From contig JAUVOA010000002.1 in NCBI GenBank assembly GCA_030599445.1, positions 1 to 25,738 of the forward strand: a stretch of 25,738 nt of DNA, read 5' to 3'. Below the pieces are notes generated by a model. It saw nothing but the letters and a program-made list of their open reading frames with translations. It searched no databases and had not been told where the DNA came from. The DNA comes from Atribacterota bacterium. GTDB taxonomy: Bacteria; Atribacterota; Phoenicimicrobiia; Phoenicimicrobiales; Phoenicimicrobiaceae. Every line of letters starts with the position of its first letter. The stretch's first letter is position 1. Made by a program: the position numbers and the translations under genes. This document shows, in pieces, positions 7,619-15,919 of the stretch.

Positions 7619-8044
7619 ATGGGGAGCTCAAAGATAATTAGGACTATAGCTCAGAAAATATTTCCTTTCATCGTGCTTTTTGGATTTTATCTGATATCAA
7701 ATGGGCATCTATCGCCAGGTGGTGGTTTTCAAGGTGGAGTTGTGCTGGGTACAGCTATAATACTTTTAGCGCTCTCTCACAGCATAGAGCAAACGGAAAA
7801 GAAATTTAAGAGTAGGTGGCTAAATATGTTGGAGAAGCTAGGGATATTAACCTTAATCTTTTTGGGTTTTCTGGGTATATTGCTGGGCTACTCCTTTCTT
7901 AGCAATTTTTTACCATTGGGTAAGCCAGGCCAGATTGCCAGTAGCGGGTTGATGTTGTTTTTTAACATAGCCATTGGTATCAAGGTAGCTGCAGGTGTTT
8001 CGGTTATATTCTATGCATTAGTTAGGTATAGAGGTGAAATATGA
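7619..8044 (+). CDS. mnhB: Mrp/Mnh antiporter subunit B (MbhF-like)
   Basis: A 141 aa membrane subunit with four predicted helices. The MnhB-domain signature GFYLISNGHLSPGGGFQGGVVLGTA is plain (HLSPGGGFQGG is the hallmark), and the C-terminal half has GQIASSGLMLFFNIAIGIKVAAG. It starts directly after the preceding stop, so it is probably translated by re-initiation. Its stop overlaps the mnhC start (ATGA, 8041-8044). Confidence 0.94.
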   Translation: MGSSKIIRTIAQKIFPFIVLFGFYLISNGHLSPGGGFQGGVVLGTAIILLALSHSIEQTEKKFKSRWLNMLEKLGILTLIFLGFLGILLGYSFLSNFLPLGKPGQIASSGLMLFFNIAIGIKVAAGVSVIFYALVRYRGEI

Positions 8045-8388
8045 CTCCCATAAATATCAGCCTTTTAGTCTTTATGATCGGCTTATATGGTGTAACAAGC
8101 AAAAATAATCTGATTAAAAAGATTATGGGGCTAACCATAATGAACGGTAGTATTGTGTTATTTTTTATAAGTATAGGCTTCAGGGAGACCGGTTTAGCGC
8201 CAATATTGGAGAAAGGGACGACTAGCGGTATCTCCACTACTATACTTGTTGACCCATTACCTCAAGCACTGATGCTTACTGCAATTGTAATCGGTATTTC
8301 TGTGACTGCTTTGGCATTAGCACTGGTCGTGAAAATCTATGCCAAATACAAGACTTTAGACATCCAACAACTCTCAAAGGAGCGATAA
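8041..8388 (+). CDS. mnhC: Mrp/Mnh antiporter subunit C (NuoK-like, MbhG-like)
   Basis: A 115 aa, three-helix subunit homologous to NuoK of complex I. Family features are LYGVTSKNNLIKKIMGLTIMNGSIVLFFISIG and the DPLPQALMLTAIVIGISVTALALAL segment (DPLPQALxLTAIVI is the hallmark). The C-terminus is polar. It overlaps mnhB by four bases and is followed after four bases by the TTG start of the next gene. Confidence 0.94.
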   Translation: MTPINISLLVFMIGLYGVTSKNNLIKKIMGLTIMNGSIVLFFISIGFRETGLAPILEKGTTSGISTTILVDPLPQALMLTAIVIGISVTALALALVVKIYAKYKTLDIQQLSKER

Positions 8389-8392
8389 TTAT

Positions 8393-9874
8393 TTGTCAAT
8401 TCATATCCCCATCCTAATTATAATATCACCACTTCTGGCAGCATTTCTTGTGTTATTTACCAGAAAGCATAAGATTATATTAGCGACTGTTAGTATTATA
8501 GCTTCAATTGTGTTTACGTTGACTCTATCGTCTCAGGTTCTATCTGGCGATAAGATAATATACCATCTTGGAGGCTGGCGAGGTCCGATAGGTATAAGCT
8601 TGGTAGTAGATGGGCTAAGCTTTTTCTTTTCTTTGATAACACTGGGCTTAGGACTATTAGTAATTATATATTCTATACCTGAAAGGCGCTATGGTAGAAC
8701 ATATTATTTTTTACTGCTTATTTCATTAAGCAGTATGATTGGTGTCATTTATACTGCTGATATATTCAATATGTATGTCTTCTACGAGCTTTTATCGCTC
8801 GCTGTGTATTTGCTCATTGCCTATCCCAAGACAGGAGTGACTTTAAGGGCGAGTTTTAATTACCTTATAATGGGTGGTGTGGGGCTATCTTTCTTCCTGT
8901 TAGGGGTTGGCTTTCTTTATGCTATGACTGGTACATTGGATATATTTCATATAGCTGAAAGGCTGCCGGCTGCATTTAATTCCAGCACGCGGATGGTGCT
9001 CATGTCCATTGTGCTCATAGTTACCGGCATGGGCATAAAAATAGCTGTGTTCCCGCTTCACGGCTGGCTGCCGGATGCACATTCAATGGCACCATCACCT
9101 GTTAGTGCACTACTTTCCGGTGTTACTGTGAAGATAGGCATTTATTGTTTGATTAGAGTGGTCTATACTGTATTCAGTACAGAAATATTTCTTCTTATTG
9201 GCAGCCATAATATATTGATGGTTTTGGGTGTAGTTTCACTTTTATTTGGTGCCAGTATGGCATTAGCACAGAAAGACTTGAAACGATTGCTGGCATATTC
9301 GACCATTAACCAGCTTGGGATTGTGCTTATTGGGCTGGGCATCGGAACCGAGCTGGGGCTCACCGGTGCACTATTTCATGTTTTGAACCATGCTATAATG
9401 AAGAGCACTCTATTCTTTTGTGCAGGCATAATGATTGCTGAAACTGGTACGAGAGAGGTACAAGGGCTCAATGGATTTAGCAGACAACAGCCGGTTATAA
9501 CCTTTGCCTTTGTTATAGCCTCTTTAGGTATGATCGGTATACCACCCATTAACGGCTTTGCAAGTAAATGGTTAATATGTTTAGCAGCAGTAGAAGCTGG
9601 TTACACTTTCCTCGTAGTGATCATACTTACAGCAAGTGCGATCGCTGCTGCATATTATTTTCGTGTGATACAAGTGCTTTTTAGTGGTCCGCTAAAACAG
9701 GATCCCATGCATGCCCATGAAGGGGGACAGGTAATTCATGGAGGTAATCTCTTTAGATCTTGGCCGATCTACATTTTAGCAGCTGCATGTCTATTGCTTG
9801 GGCTCATACCAACTTTGGGCATATCCCTAGTAAAACCAGCGGTGAGCTTGCTCCTATTCCATGTTGTTCCATAA
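8393..9874 (+). CDS. mnhD: Antiporter-like proton/cation-translocating subunit (MrpD/NuoN-like)
   Basis: A 493 aa polytopic protein of the proton-conducting membrane transporter family (NuoL/M/N, MrpA/D, MbhH), with about 14 hydrophobic helices. Key residues are visible: the helix-5 glutamate in VFYELLSLAVYL (Glu132), the broken-helix motif LHGWLPDAHSMAPSPVSALLSG with flanking lysines (Lys216, Lys247), and LNHAIMKSTLFFCAG. The start is TTG at 8393, after AAAGGAG (8376-8382), ten nt away. The length matches MrpD (about 490-500 aa). Confidence 0.94.
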   Translation: MSIHIPILIIISPLLAAFLVLFTRKHKIILATVSIIASIVFTLTLSSQVLSGDKIIYHLGGWRGPIGISLVVDGLSFFFSLITLGLGLLVIIYSIPERRYGRTYYFLLLISLSSMIGVIYTADIFNMYVFYELLSLAVYLLIAYPKTGVTLRASFNYLIMGGVGLSFFLLGVGFLYAMTGTLDIFHIAERLPAAFNSSTRMVLMSIVLIVTGMGIKIAVFPLHGWLPDAHSMAPSPVSALLSGVTVKIGIYCLIRVVYTVFSTEIFLLIGSHNILMVLGVVSLLFGASMALAQKDLKRLLAYSTINQLGIVLIGLGIGTELGLTGALFHVLNHAIMKSTLFFCAGIMIAETGTREVQGLNGFSRQQPVITFAFVIASLGMIGIPPINGFASKWLICLAAVEAGYTFLVVIILTASAIAAAYYFRVIQVLFSGPLKQDPMHAHEGGQVIHGGNLFRSWPIYILAAACLLLGLIPTLGISLVKPAVSLLLFHVVP

Positions 9875-9924
9875 AAAATTAGTTTATGTATAGAGATATT
9901 ATCTAAAGGCGGTGAATTCCGGTT

Positions 9925-11712
9925 TTGAATTCTAATCTTCCACTTTTAACTGTAATCATACCCTTTTTCTTGGCTATAACTGTGGTGTCGTTTGTTAAAG
10001 AACGGTTCAATCGGGCTCAACAACTTCGGCTGATAATGGTTATTATATTTATTGTAGCAATAGTAATGGCTTGTTTACTCGGACTCATGTTATTTGAGAT
10101 TCTAAAAGGCAACACGATTCATAGCGCCTTTTTGCCACAGATGGTTACCTTTGGACTACGCCTTCAAGTAGATGGTCTAAGCATTGTTATAGCTTTAGTT
10201 GGCTTCTTGTTATGGCTTGCGGTTTCTATATATTCCATAACCTATATTAAAACCGATCTGATTAGGTACTATTCTTTGCTGTTGATCTTACTGGGAGCCA
10301 TTCAAGGCACGGTATTAGCCAAAGATCTTATAAGCTTCTATGTGTTCATCGAAATGACGACTGTGGCTACATATCTTCTCATAATACATAAAAGGAGTGT
10401 TGATGCATTACAAGCTGGCTACAAATACATACTTATGACTTTAGTCGGCGCTTTTCTTATTTTTTTATCTATCATTTTGGTTTATGTAGATACGGGTAGC
10501 TATGAAGTAATTGTGGTTACTAAGTCTGGTGGCTTTATAGCAGCTGTACTATTTTTATTGGGTTGCTTTGTCAAAGCTGGTGTAGTCCCATTACATACCT
10601 GGTTGCCGGATGCACATCCTGCTGCACCATCGCCTGTCAGTGCGTTTCTATCCGGTATGATGATAAAGATAGGTGCTTATGGCATAATAAGGTTTATCTT
10701 CCCCATATTGAACTTCGATTTACCTGCTACCAACTTTGGAGAGATATTAAGTTCACTAATTATGTCTATCGGTGTAGCTTCTATGTTGATAGGTGTACTC
10801 CTGGCTTTGGCACAAACAGATGTTAAGCGGTTATTAGCATATCACAGTATAAGCCAGATGGGATATATTCTCTTAGGTATAGGGCTGGGCACCAAACTTG
10901 GTCTGGCTGGTGGGCTGTATCACCTGGTGAACCATGCCATGTTCAAGGGATTGCTATTCCTGTGTATGGGTGCAGTCACCTATTCGACTGGTACAAGGAA
11001 ACTTAATAATTTAGGTGGCTTGTGGAAGAGGATGCCGATAACAACATTCACCTGTATTATTGCTGCCTTAGCTATTTCAGGTATACCACCGTTTAATGGG
11101 TTTGCAAGCAAGACAGTGCTTGCTGAAGCTGTAGCCAATTATAACTTTATGCTTAAGTTTGTCATGATGGTCACTGCTGCACTAACCTTTGCTTCGTTTC
11201 TTAAATTGATAGGCTATACCTTTTTCGGTGAACCTCAAAAGCAGCTGATAACCGTCAAAGAAGTACCATTACCAATGTTGTTGCCTATGATAGTACTCGC
11301 TATTTTATGTGTGTTTTTGGGAATAAATGCACAATTTGTGCTGAACAGGTTCATAGTATTTGCAATGACTGGGCTAGTTCAACCTCGATCAATTTTAAAG
11401 ATAGAGTTCTGGACTCAAGGCACAGTTTTAGAAGCTTTATTTATAATAACTTTAGGTTTCGTTGCCTATATTGTGGCTTCAAAGCTAGGGTTAATAGGTC
11501 GAGAAAAGAAAGAATTTGAGATGGGTAGCTCCATGGTAAAGCTGATCAAATATTTAAGTGTGGATAGAATTTATTGTAATATCGCTGTATTAATAGATAA
11601 ACTATGTAAAAAGCTCGACAGTATACAACCACGAGATTTGAATATACACCTATCCTGGGTAATTCTGACTTTAATTGCATTGTTTGTGGTATTGTTTTTC
11701 GTAATAATTTAG
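9925..11712 (+). CDS. Second antiporter-like subunit (NuoL/MrpA N-domain or MbhH-like)
   Basis: A 595 aa polytopic paralogue of the previous protein. It has the helix-5 glutamate (Glu143 in VFIEMTTVATYL), LHTWLPDAHPAAPSPVSAFLSG with lysines 217 and 248, and VNHAMFKGLLFLCMG. A C-terminal extension of about 100 residues ends in another hydrophobic helix (WVILTLIALFVVLFFVII), absent from the 493 aa paralogue. With the MbhD-like and MbhE-like proteins it would supply the parts of a single MrpA chain, so MrpA appears split in this system. The start is TTG at 9925 after AAAGGCGGTG (9905-9914). It is the last gene of the operon; no hydrogenase or NADH-oxidising subunits follow. Confidence 0.9.
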   Translation: MNSNLPLLTVIIPFFLAITVVSFVKERFNRAQQLRLIMVIIFIVAIVMACLLGLMLFEILKGNTIHSAFLPQMVTFGLRLQVDGLSIVIALVGFLLWLAVSIYSITYIKTDLIRYYSLLLILLGAIQGTVLAKDLISFYVFIEMTTVATYLLIIHKRSVDALQAGYKYILMTLVGAFLIFLSIILVYVDTGSYEVIVVTKSGGFIAAVLFLLGCFVKAGVVPLHTWLPDAHPAAPSPVSAFLSGMMIKIGAYGIIRFIFPILNFDLPATNFGEILSSLIMSIGVASMLIGVLLALAQTDVKRLLAYHSISQMGYILLGIGLGTKLGLAGGLYHLVNHAMFKGLLFLCMGAVTYSTGTRKLNNLGGLWKRMPITTFTCIIAALAISGIPPFNGFASKTVLAEAVANYNFMLKFVMMVTAALTFASFLKLIGYTFFGEPQKQLITVKEVPLPMLLPMIVLAILCVFLGINAQFVLNRFIVFAMTGLVQPRSILKIEFWTQGTVLEALFIITLGFVAYIVASKLGLIGREKKEFEMGSSMVKLIKYLSVDRIYCNIAVLIDKLCKKLDSIQPRDLNIHLSWVILTLIALFVVLFFVII

Positions 11713-12089
11713 TTTTTCTAAATTTTCCTCTTTCTGCCTCATAGTCGATATTTCCTCAAAATATTAGTAGCTAATAAGTTACTTAGTTGTCTGGTTACTT
11801 GGTTAGCTGGTTAAGAAAACTGGTTTTTCGTTATTCGTTCTTTGTTTTTAGATAAATAAAATCAGCATACGTTTTACAGTTTTCGGTTTTCAGTAAGTAG
11901 AGGTGCATTGCCATATGCCTTTGTAATAAATTAATAGACAGGCGAGATGCCTGTCCTACTTTAGGCACGATATATCGTGTTTCCACTCCTAAATTCTGAT
12001 TTTTTTAACACGATACTCGATACAAATTTACTAACCGTTCTCCTTCAGGTCTCTTAACTAATTAACCAAGCAACCAATTAACCAGCTAA
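11713..12089. other. 377-bp gap holding repeat modules between two convergent genes
   Basis: Modules include AGTTACTTAGTTGTCTGGTT and GGTTAGCTGGTTAAGAAAA on the left, and TTAACTAATTAACCAAGCAACC with TTAACCAGCTAACTAC on the right. They form an imperfect inverted repeat that runs into the TAG stop of the minus-strand permease. Between them lie a GTAG-ended double hairpin (11897-11959) and the perfect 14-bp palindrome CACGATATATCGTG (11966-11979). No gene is visible. The hairpins may serve as a bidirectional terminator, which is inference. Confidence 0.7.
11897..11959. repeat. GTAG-hairpin-hairpin-CTAC element (REP/BIME-like)
   Basis: GTAG (11897-11900) is followed by an imperfect hairpin (AGGTGCAT against ATGCCT), an A/T-rich spacer, a second hairpin (ACAGGC 11938-11943 against GCCTGT 11949-11954), and CTAC (11956-11959). 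A GTAG tetranucleotide at the foot of a palindrome, in inverted pairs, is the architecture of REP/BIME elements recognised by RAYT (TnpA-REP) transposases. A second element of the same plan is at 24381-24452. Confidence 0.6.
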
Positions 12090-13373
12090 CTACACAAGGT
12101 ACCTCAAATAGACATAGATTAGAGATATGAAAAAATTAAGGATAACCAGAGGAAAGGCTACTTTGACAAAATACCAGAAGGGAATAGGTTGATTATTTTT
12201 TTCGGCAATATCAGCAACTATTAAGTTAGAGGCTGTCCCAATTAGGGTACCATTAGCCCCAATATTCGCTCCTAAAGCAAGCGCCCACCATAGTACAGTA
12301 ATGGTACTAGACCCAAGATGATGGGAAATATTTTCAATTATGGGAATAGTTAAGGCTACAATGGGGATATTATCGAAGAAGGAGGACATGAAGGTAGATA
12401 ATCCAAGAGTGATAAAACTTAAAAAGTTTAAATTTCCCTCTGAAAAACTTAAGAGTTTGGAAGATATAATTTCAATTAATCCATTTTCCACAAGAGTCCC
12501 CGCCAAGATATTTAATCCAATTAGAAAGAAAATTATCCTCCAATCAATTTGAGCATAAATTTCATCTGGTCTATCTTGGCTAATGATTAGTAAAATTATT
12601 GCACCTGATAAATAAATTATGGCCAGATTTAGATTGATTATATGGGAAAAGAAATATGCTATAAGAACAATACTTAAGATTAATAAAGAATTTTTAAATA
12701 GAGCAGGATTAGTAATTGCCTTTTTTTCATCGATTTTATTAAGGCGGGAAATAATTTCTGTTGGTATATTATTTTTTCTAAGAGTATCTTTAAAAAGACT
12801 GATGAGATAAAATATATTTACTGTTATGAGTATTAATGATATTGGAGTCATATGATATATAAAATCATAAAAATTAAGATCAGCAGCAGATCCTATCATG
12901 ATATCGACTGGAGTTCCGATGTAAGTCGCTAATCCACCGATGTTGGCAAATATAATTTCTGAAATTAGAAAAGGCAAGGGAGATATCCCTAAGATATATG
13001 TAATGGCCAAAGTAATATTTGCTAGAAAGAGCAGTGTTGTAATCTCATCTAATATCGAGGAGAGAAAACCAGCCAACAAAGAAAGGGTGATTAGAAGAAT
13101 TAAAGGATTTCCTTTGCTATATTTAATAACTTTTAGAGCTAAATATTAAAATATCCCACTCTCTTTTGCTATTATAGTAAAGATCATCATTCCAATGATA
13201 ATTCCCAATTTATTAAAATCTATATAAGTAATAGCTTTGTCAAAGGTTATTAATCCTAAAATAATGGCTAAAATTGCCCCAAAAAAGGCAGAGGTTGTTC
13301 TGATACGACGGTTGGTAAATATTAAAAAATAAGTTATAATTAAAACAATTAAGCTAAGAGTCAATTTAATCAT
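12090..13373 (-). pseudogene. ArsB/NhaD/SLC13-type ion permease interrupted by an in-frame stop
   Basis: Reading leftward from ATG 13373 (with AAGGA upstream), the first 75 codons end in ...IIAKESGIF, then TAA (13146-13148), and the same frame continues YLALKVIKYSKGNP...LLAGFLSSILDEITTLLF to a TAG at 12090. Family members read without a break here, typically with an acidic residue between GIF/GLF and YLA/WLA. Without the TAA the product would be about 427 aa, the normal family length. The rest is intact: ANIGGLATYIGTPVDIMIGSAA in the first half and ALGANIGANGTLIGTASNLI in the second, with about 11 hydrophobic helices. A GAA-to-TAA change would explain the stop. No ribosome-binding site supports re-initiation at the TTG codons near 13079. 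It is either a young pseudogene, a sequencing error, or less likely a readthrough gene. The substrate (arsenite, Na+/H+ or dicarboxylate) cannot be decided. Confidence 0.8.
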
Positions 13374-13492
13374 TTTTATAATTCCTTAAAATGCTTATTA
13401 CTGGATTAAAAGATAGCGTTAGACCGAATGGGCTGTAGAATGTATTAATGAGAATTATAACATATAATTTTTGTTTGTGAACTAATAAAGTT

Positions 13493-13522
13493 AAACATAT
13501 TTTAAGATTTTAAAATATGTTT
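13493..13522. promoter_or_regulatory. Perfect 13-bp dyad just upstream of mreB
   Basis: Arms AAACATATTTTAA (13493-13505) and TTAAAATATGTTT (13510-13522) are exact reverse complements around the loop GATT. The dyad ends 21 bp before the mreB ATG and abuts its ribosome-binding region (AAAAGGAG at 13527-13534). It lies in the 170-bp divergent region between mreB and the minus-strand permease. It could be an operator or an RNA hairpin controlling mreB translation. A TATAAT at 13463-13468 lacks a convincing -35. Confidence 0.6.
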
Positions 13523-13543
13523 ATGGAAAAGGAGAAATAGAAA

Positions 13544-14584
13544 ATGTGGTTAGATTTTCTTTTCGGATCATTTTCAAAAAATGTAGGAATTGATTTAGGC
13601 ACTTCTACCACCCTTATACATATCAAGGGGAAGGGAATTGTCTTATACGAACCGTCAGTTGTTGCTTTTAAAGATGGGGGGGATAGGATATTAGCAGTAG
13701 GGGAAGAAGCGAAAAAGATGCTGGGGAGAACTCCCCGAGATATATTTACCGTCAGACCCTTAAAAGAAGGTGTAATAGCTGATTTTGAAGTTACTGCTGA
13801 AATGTTAAAATATTTTGTTAAAAAAGTTCATAATCCTAATCGTTTTACAAGGCCATCGGTTGTAATTTGTGTTCCTTCCGGGGTTACGGAGGTAGAAAAA
13901 AGAGCAGTATCGGAAGTTGCTTATAAATGTGGAGTGGGACGGGTGTTTCTGATAGACGAGCCTATAGCAGCAGCTATTGGTGTAGGACTTCCTATATTTG
14001 AACCTATGGGAAATTTGGTAGTAGATGTAGGGGGAGGAACTTCCGAGGTAGCCATAATATCTTTGGGAGGGATAGTGGTAAGCGAATTGAGTCAAGTTGC
14101 CGGGGATTATATCAATGAAACCATTAATAAATACGTTAAACAAGCACATAATTTATATATTGGTGAATTAACTGCCGAAGAAATTAAGCTTGGTTTATCC
14201 ATAAATAAGGCAGATGGAGAAAATGGTGATTATGAGATTAGGGGGAGAGACAAAGTTACGGGTCTTCCTAAAATAATTAAAATTTCTAAAGATGAATTAA
14301 GGGAAGCCCTTTCTGAACCCCTAAGAATAATTGCTAATACAGTGAGAATGGCTTTAGAAAAAACACCTCCTGAATTGATCTCGGATATTGTAGATAAGGG
14401 AGCGATTATGACTGGTGGGGGTTCACTTTTAATAGGATTACCAGAACTTTTACAAGAAGAGATAGGAATTCCAGTTTTTGTATCTCCAAAACCGGTATAC
14501 TGTGTTATTAAGGGGATAGGAAAGGTCTTGGAGAATTTTAATTTTTACCAAAGAGTATTAATTAGAACATCCAAAAGAGTTTGA
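13544..14584 (+). CDS. mreB: MreB, actin-like cell-shape protein
   Basis: MreB forms membrane-associated actin-like filaments that organise the lateral peptidoglycan synthesis machinery in rod-shaped cells. The 346 aa protein is of full length. ATPase motifs are in order: phosphate-1 GIDLGTSTT (15-23), PSVVICVPSGVTEVEKRA (104-121), phosphate-2 VVDVGGGTSEVAII (159-172), and the adenosine motif GAIMTGGGSLL near residue 287. The N-terminal MWLDFLFGSF is amphipathic and hydrophobic, as in membrane-binding MreB. AAAAGGAG lies about 9 nt before the ATG. mreC follows after a repeat-filled gap; no mreD is found in the window. Confidence 0.97.
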   Translation: MWLDFLFGSFSKNVGIDLGTSTTLIHIKGKGIVLYEPSVVAFKDGGDRILAVGEEAKKMLGRTPRDIFTVRPLKEGVIADFEVTAEMLKYFVKKVHNPNRFTRPSVVICVPSGVTEVEKRAVSEVAYKCGVGRVFLIDEPIAAAIGVGLPIFEPMGNLVVDVGGGTSEVAIISLGGIVVSELSQVAGDYINETINKYVKQAHNLYIGELTAEEIKLGLSINKADGENGDYEIRGRDKVTGLPKIIKISKDELREALSEPLRIIANTVRMALEKTPPELISDIVDKGAIMTGGGSLLIGLPELLQEEIGIPVFVSPKPVYCVIKGIGKVLENFNFYQRVLIRTSKRV

Positions 14585-14586
14585 TT

Positions 14587-14856
14587 GGTTAGTTAGTTAT
14601 CTAGTTACCTGGTTAGCTAGTTAAGAAAATAAAAGATAAAAATCAGTAGTCAGGACCAGAAGTAAGAATCCAGAATGGAATAGCATCTTATACGATCAAC
14701 TTAGGGTGTATAGCGATAGTTTAAAGAGTTATTTGGTTAGTTAGTTGATGTGAATTAATATAAACTAATTAACCAGGTAACCAACTAACCAGTTAACGAC
14801 TAATCTAATCGGTCAATTGGAGAATTGGCAAATTGGTGAATTGGGGAATTGGGAAT
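14587..14856. repeat. Composite modular repeat between mreB and mreC
   Basis: The left half has GGTTAGTTAGTTATCTAGTT, then a 52-bp stretch (14604-14655) identical to 20912-20963 upstream of dnaB, including the module ATCAGTAGTCAGGA. The right half has AACTAATTAACCAGGTAACC and AACCAGTTAACGACTAATC, then tandem AATTGG units (GGTCAATTGGAGAATTGGC and on). The last AATTGGGGAATTGGGAATTTG provides the apparent ribosome-binding site and TTG start of mreC. Confidence 0.85.
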
Positions 14857-15675
14857 TTGAAAAAATTTTTTTCTCAAAACAATACTTTAATAATTTTTAT
14901 TTTATTAATTATTATAACTATTTTTATAATGACGATAGACTACCATGGTAAAATGTATCTTAAGTGGGTAGAGAGTATTGGATTAAAACTTTTTTCTCCA
15001 ATTAATCGGGGAATAACTTTAGTTGCTGATAATACAAAAAACTACTTAAAAGCTATAGCTGAATTTAGGAGAGTGGAGGAAGAGAATAAAGAGCTAAAAG
15101 AAAAAATTGAAACTACCTATCAGGAAAACGCTATATTAAAAGAAAAATTGATAGCCTATGATAGGTTGAAAAAGCTGTTAGAGCTTAAAGAATCTTTTTC
15201 TTATGAAATGATTCCTTCTTTGGTAATCAGCCGAGAACCAGGAAATTGGTTTAATAGTATAATTATTGATAAGGGAATAACTGATGGAGTAAAGAAAAAT
15301 ATGGCGGTAGCAACTCATCGCGGATTGGTAGGCAGGGTAGTTAGTGTCGATTCCCGGACAGCAAAAATATTGCTAATATTGGATCAAAGAAGTGCTGTGG
15401 GAGGCATGATTCAGAGATCAAGAGATATAGGAGTAGTGAAGGGAAGCGAAAGCAATTATTGCTATATGGAATATCTTTCCCACGATGCTGATGTAAAAAT
15501 AAATGATATGGTGATCACTTCCGGATTAGGAAGCATTTTCCCCAAAGGAATTATTATTGGTAAGATAGTAGGGATAAAAAAGGAAAGCCATGATTTATTT
15601 CAAAAAGTAATAATAAAGCCAGAAGTGGATTTTACTAAATTAGAAGAAGTATTTGTGGTTAAAAAATCTGAGTAA
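14857..15675 (+). CDS. mreC: MreC, rod-shape-determining protein
   Basis: MreC is a bitopic inner-membrane protein that links MreB to the periplasmic wall-synthesis enzymes. From TTG 14857 it is 272 aa: a short basic N-terminus (MKKFF), one membrane helix (about residues 9-28, LIIFILLIIITIFIM), a coiled coil (about 65-105, rich in E and K), and the beta-barrel MreC domain with REPGNWFNSIIIDKG, GLVGRVV and GLGSIFPKGIIIGKI. I prefer TTG 14857, preceded by GGGGA at 14843-14847, over TTG 14833. The eight extra residues in the longer version (MVNWGIGN) are encoded wholly by the intergenic AATTGG repeat. The start context is thus made of repeat DNA. Confidence 0.93.
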   Translation: MKKFFSQNNTLIIFILLIIITIFIMTIDYHGKMYLKWVESIGLKLFSPINRGITLVADNTKNYLKAIAEFRRVEEENKELKEKIETTYQENAILKEKLIAYDRLKKLLELKESFSYEMIPSLVISREPGNWFNSIIIDKGITDGVKKNMAVATHRGLVGRVVSVDSRTAKILLILDQRSAVGGMIQRSRDIGVVKGSESNYCYMEYLSHDADVKINDMVITSGLGSIFPKGIIIGKIVGIKKESHDLFQKVIIKPEVDFTKLEEVFVVKKSE

Positions 15676-15689
15676 AACTTTGAGGAAGA

Positions 15690-15905
15690 GCGTATAGCGG
15701 ATACATTTAGTTGGCTGGTTAGTTAGTTTACCAGTTAAATTAGCCGTTAGCATTAAATGAAAAATATAAAACTGGTTTTTGTTTTTAGCTTTAACTTTTT
15801 AGCTGTATAACAAAAATTGTAAGCCGATTCTCTTTATCTAAAAACTATAAACTAAGAACTAAAAACCAGTCTTGTAATTTAATCGGTCAATTGGTCAATA
15901 AAGTT
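15690..15905. repeat. Composite modular repeat between mreC and the M16 protease
   Basis: Modules in order: AGCGTATAGCGGATACATTT, TTAGTTGGCTGGTTAGTTAG, TACCAGTTAAATTAGCCGTT, a T-rich TTTTTGTTTTTAGCT stretch, AAACTATAAACTAAGAACTA tandem units, and finally AATCGGTCAATTGGTCAAT just before the AAGGAGG of the protease gene. No gene is present. Confidence 0.8.
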
Positions 15906-15919
15906 AAGGAGGAATCATC

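Noticed and set aside
12340..12810. Plus-strand reading frames inside the minus-strand permease
   Set aside because: Shadows of the conserved minus-strand coding sequence, with no ribosome-binding sites or family resemblance.
13463..13468. TATAAT as the mreB -10
   Set aside because: No acceptable -35 at 16-18 bp and no extended -10; the region is A/T-rich, so chance matches are expected.
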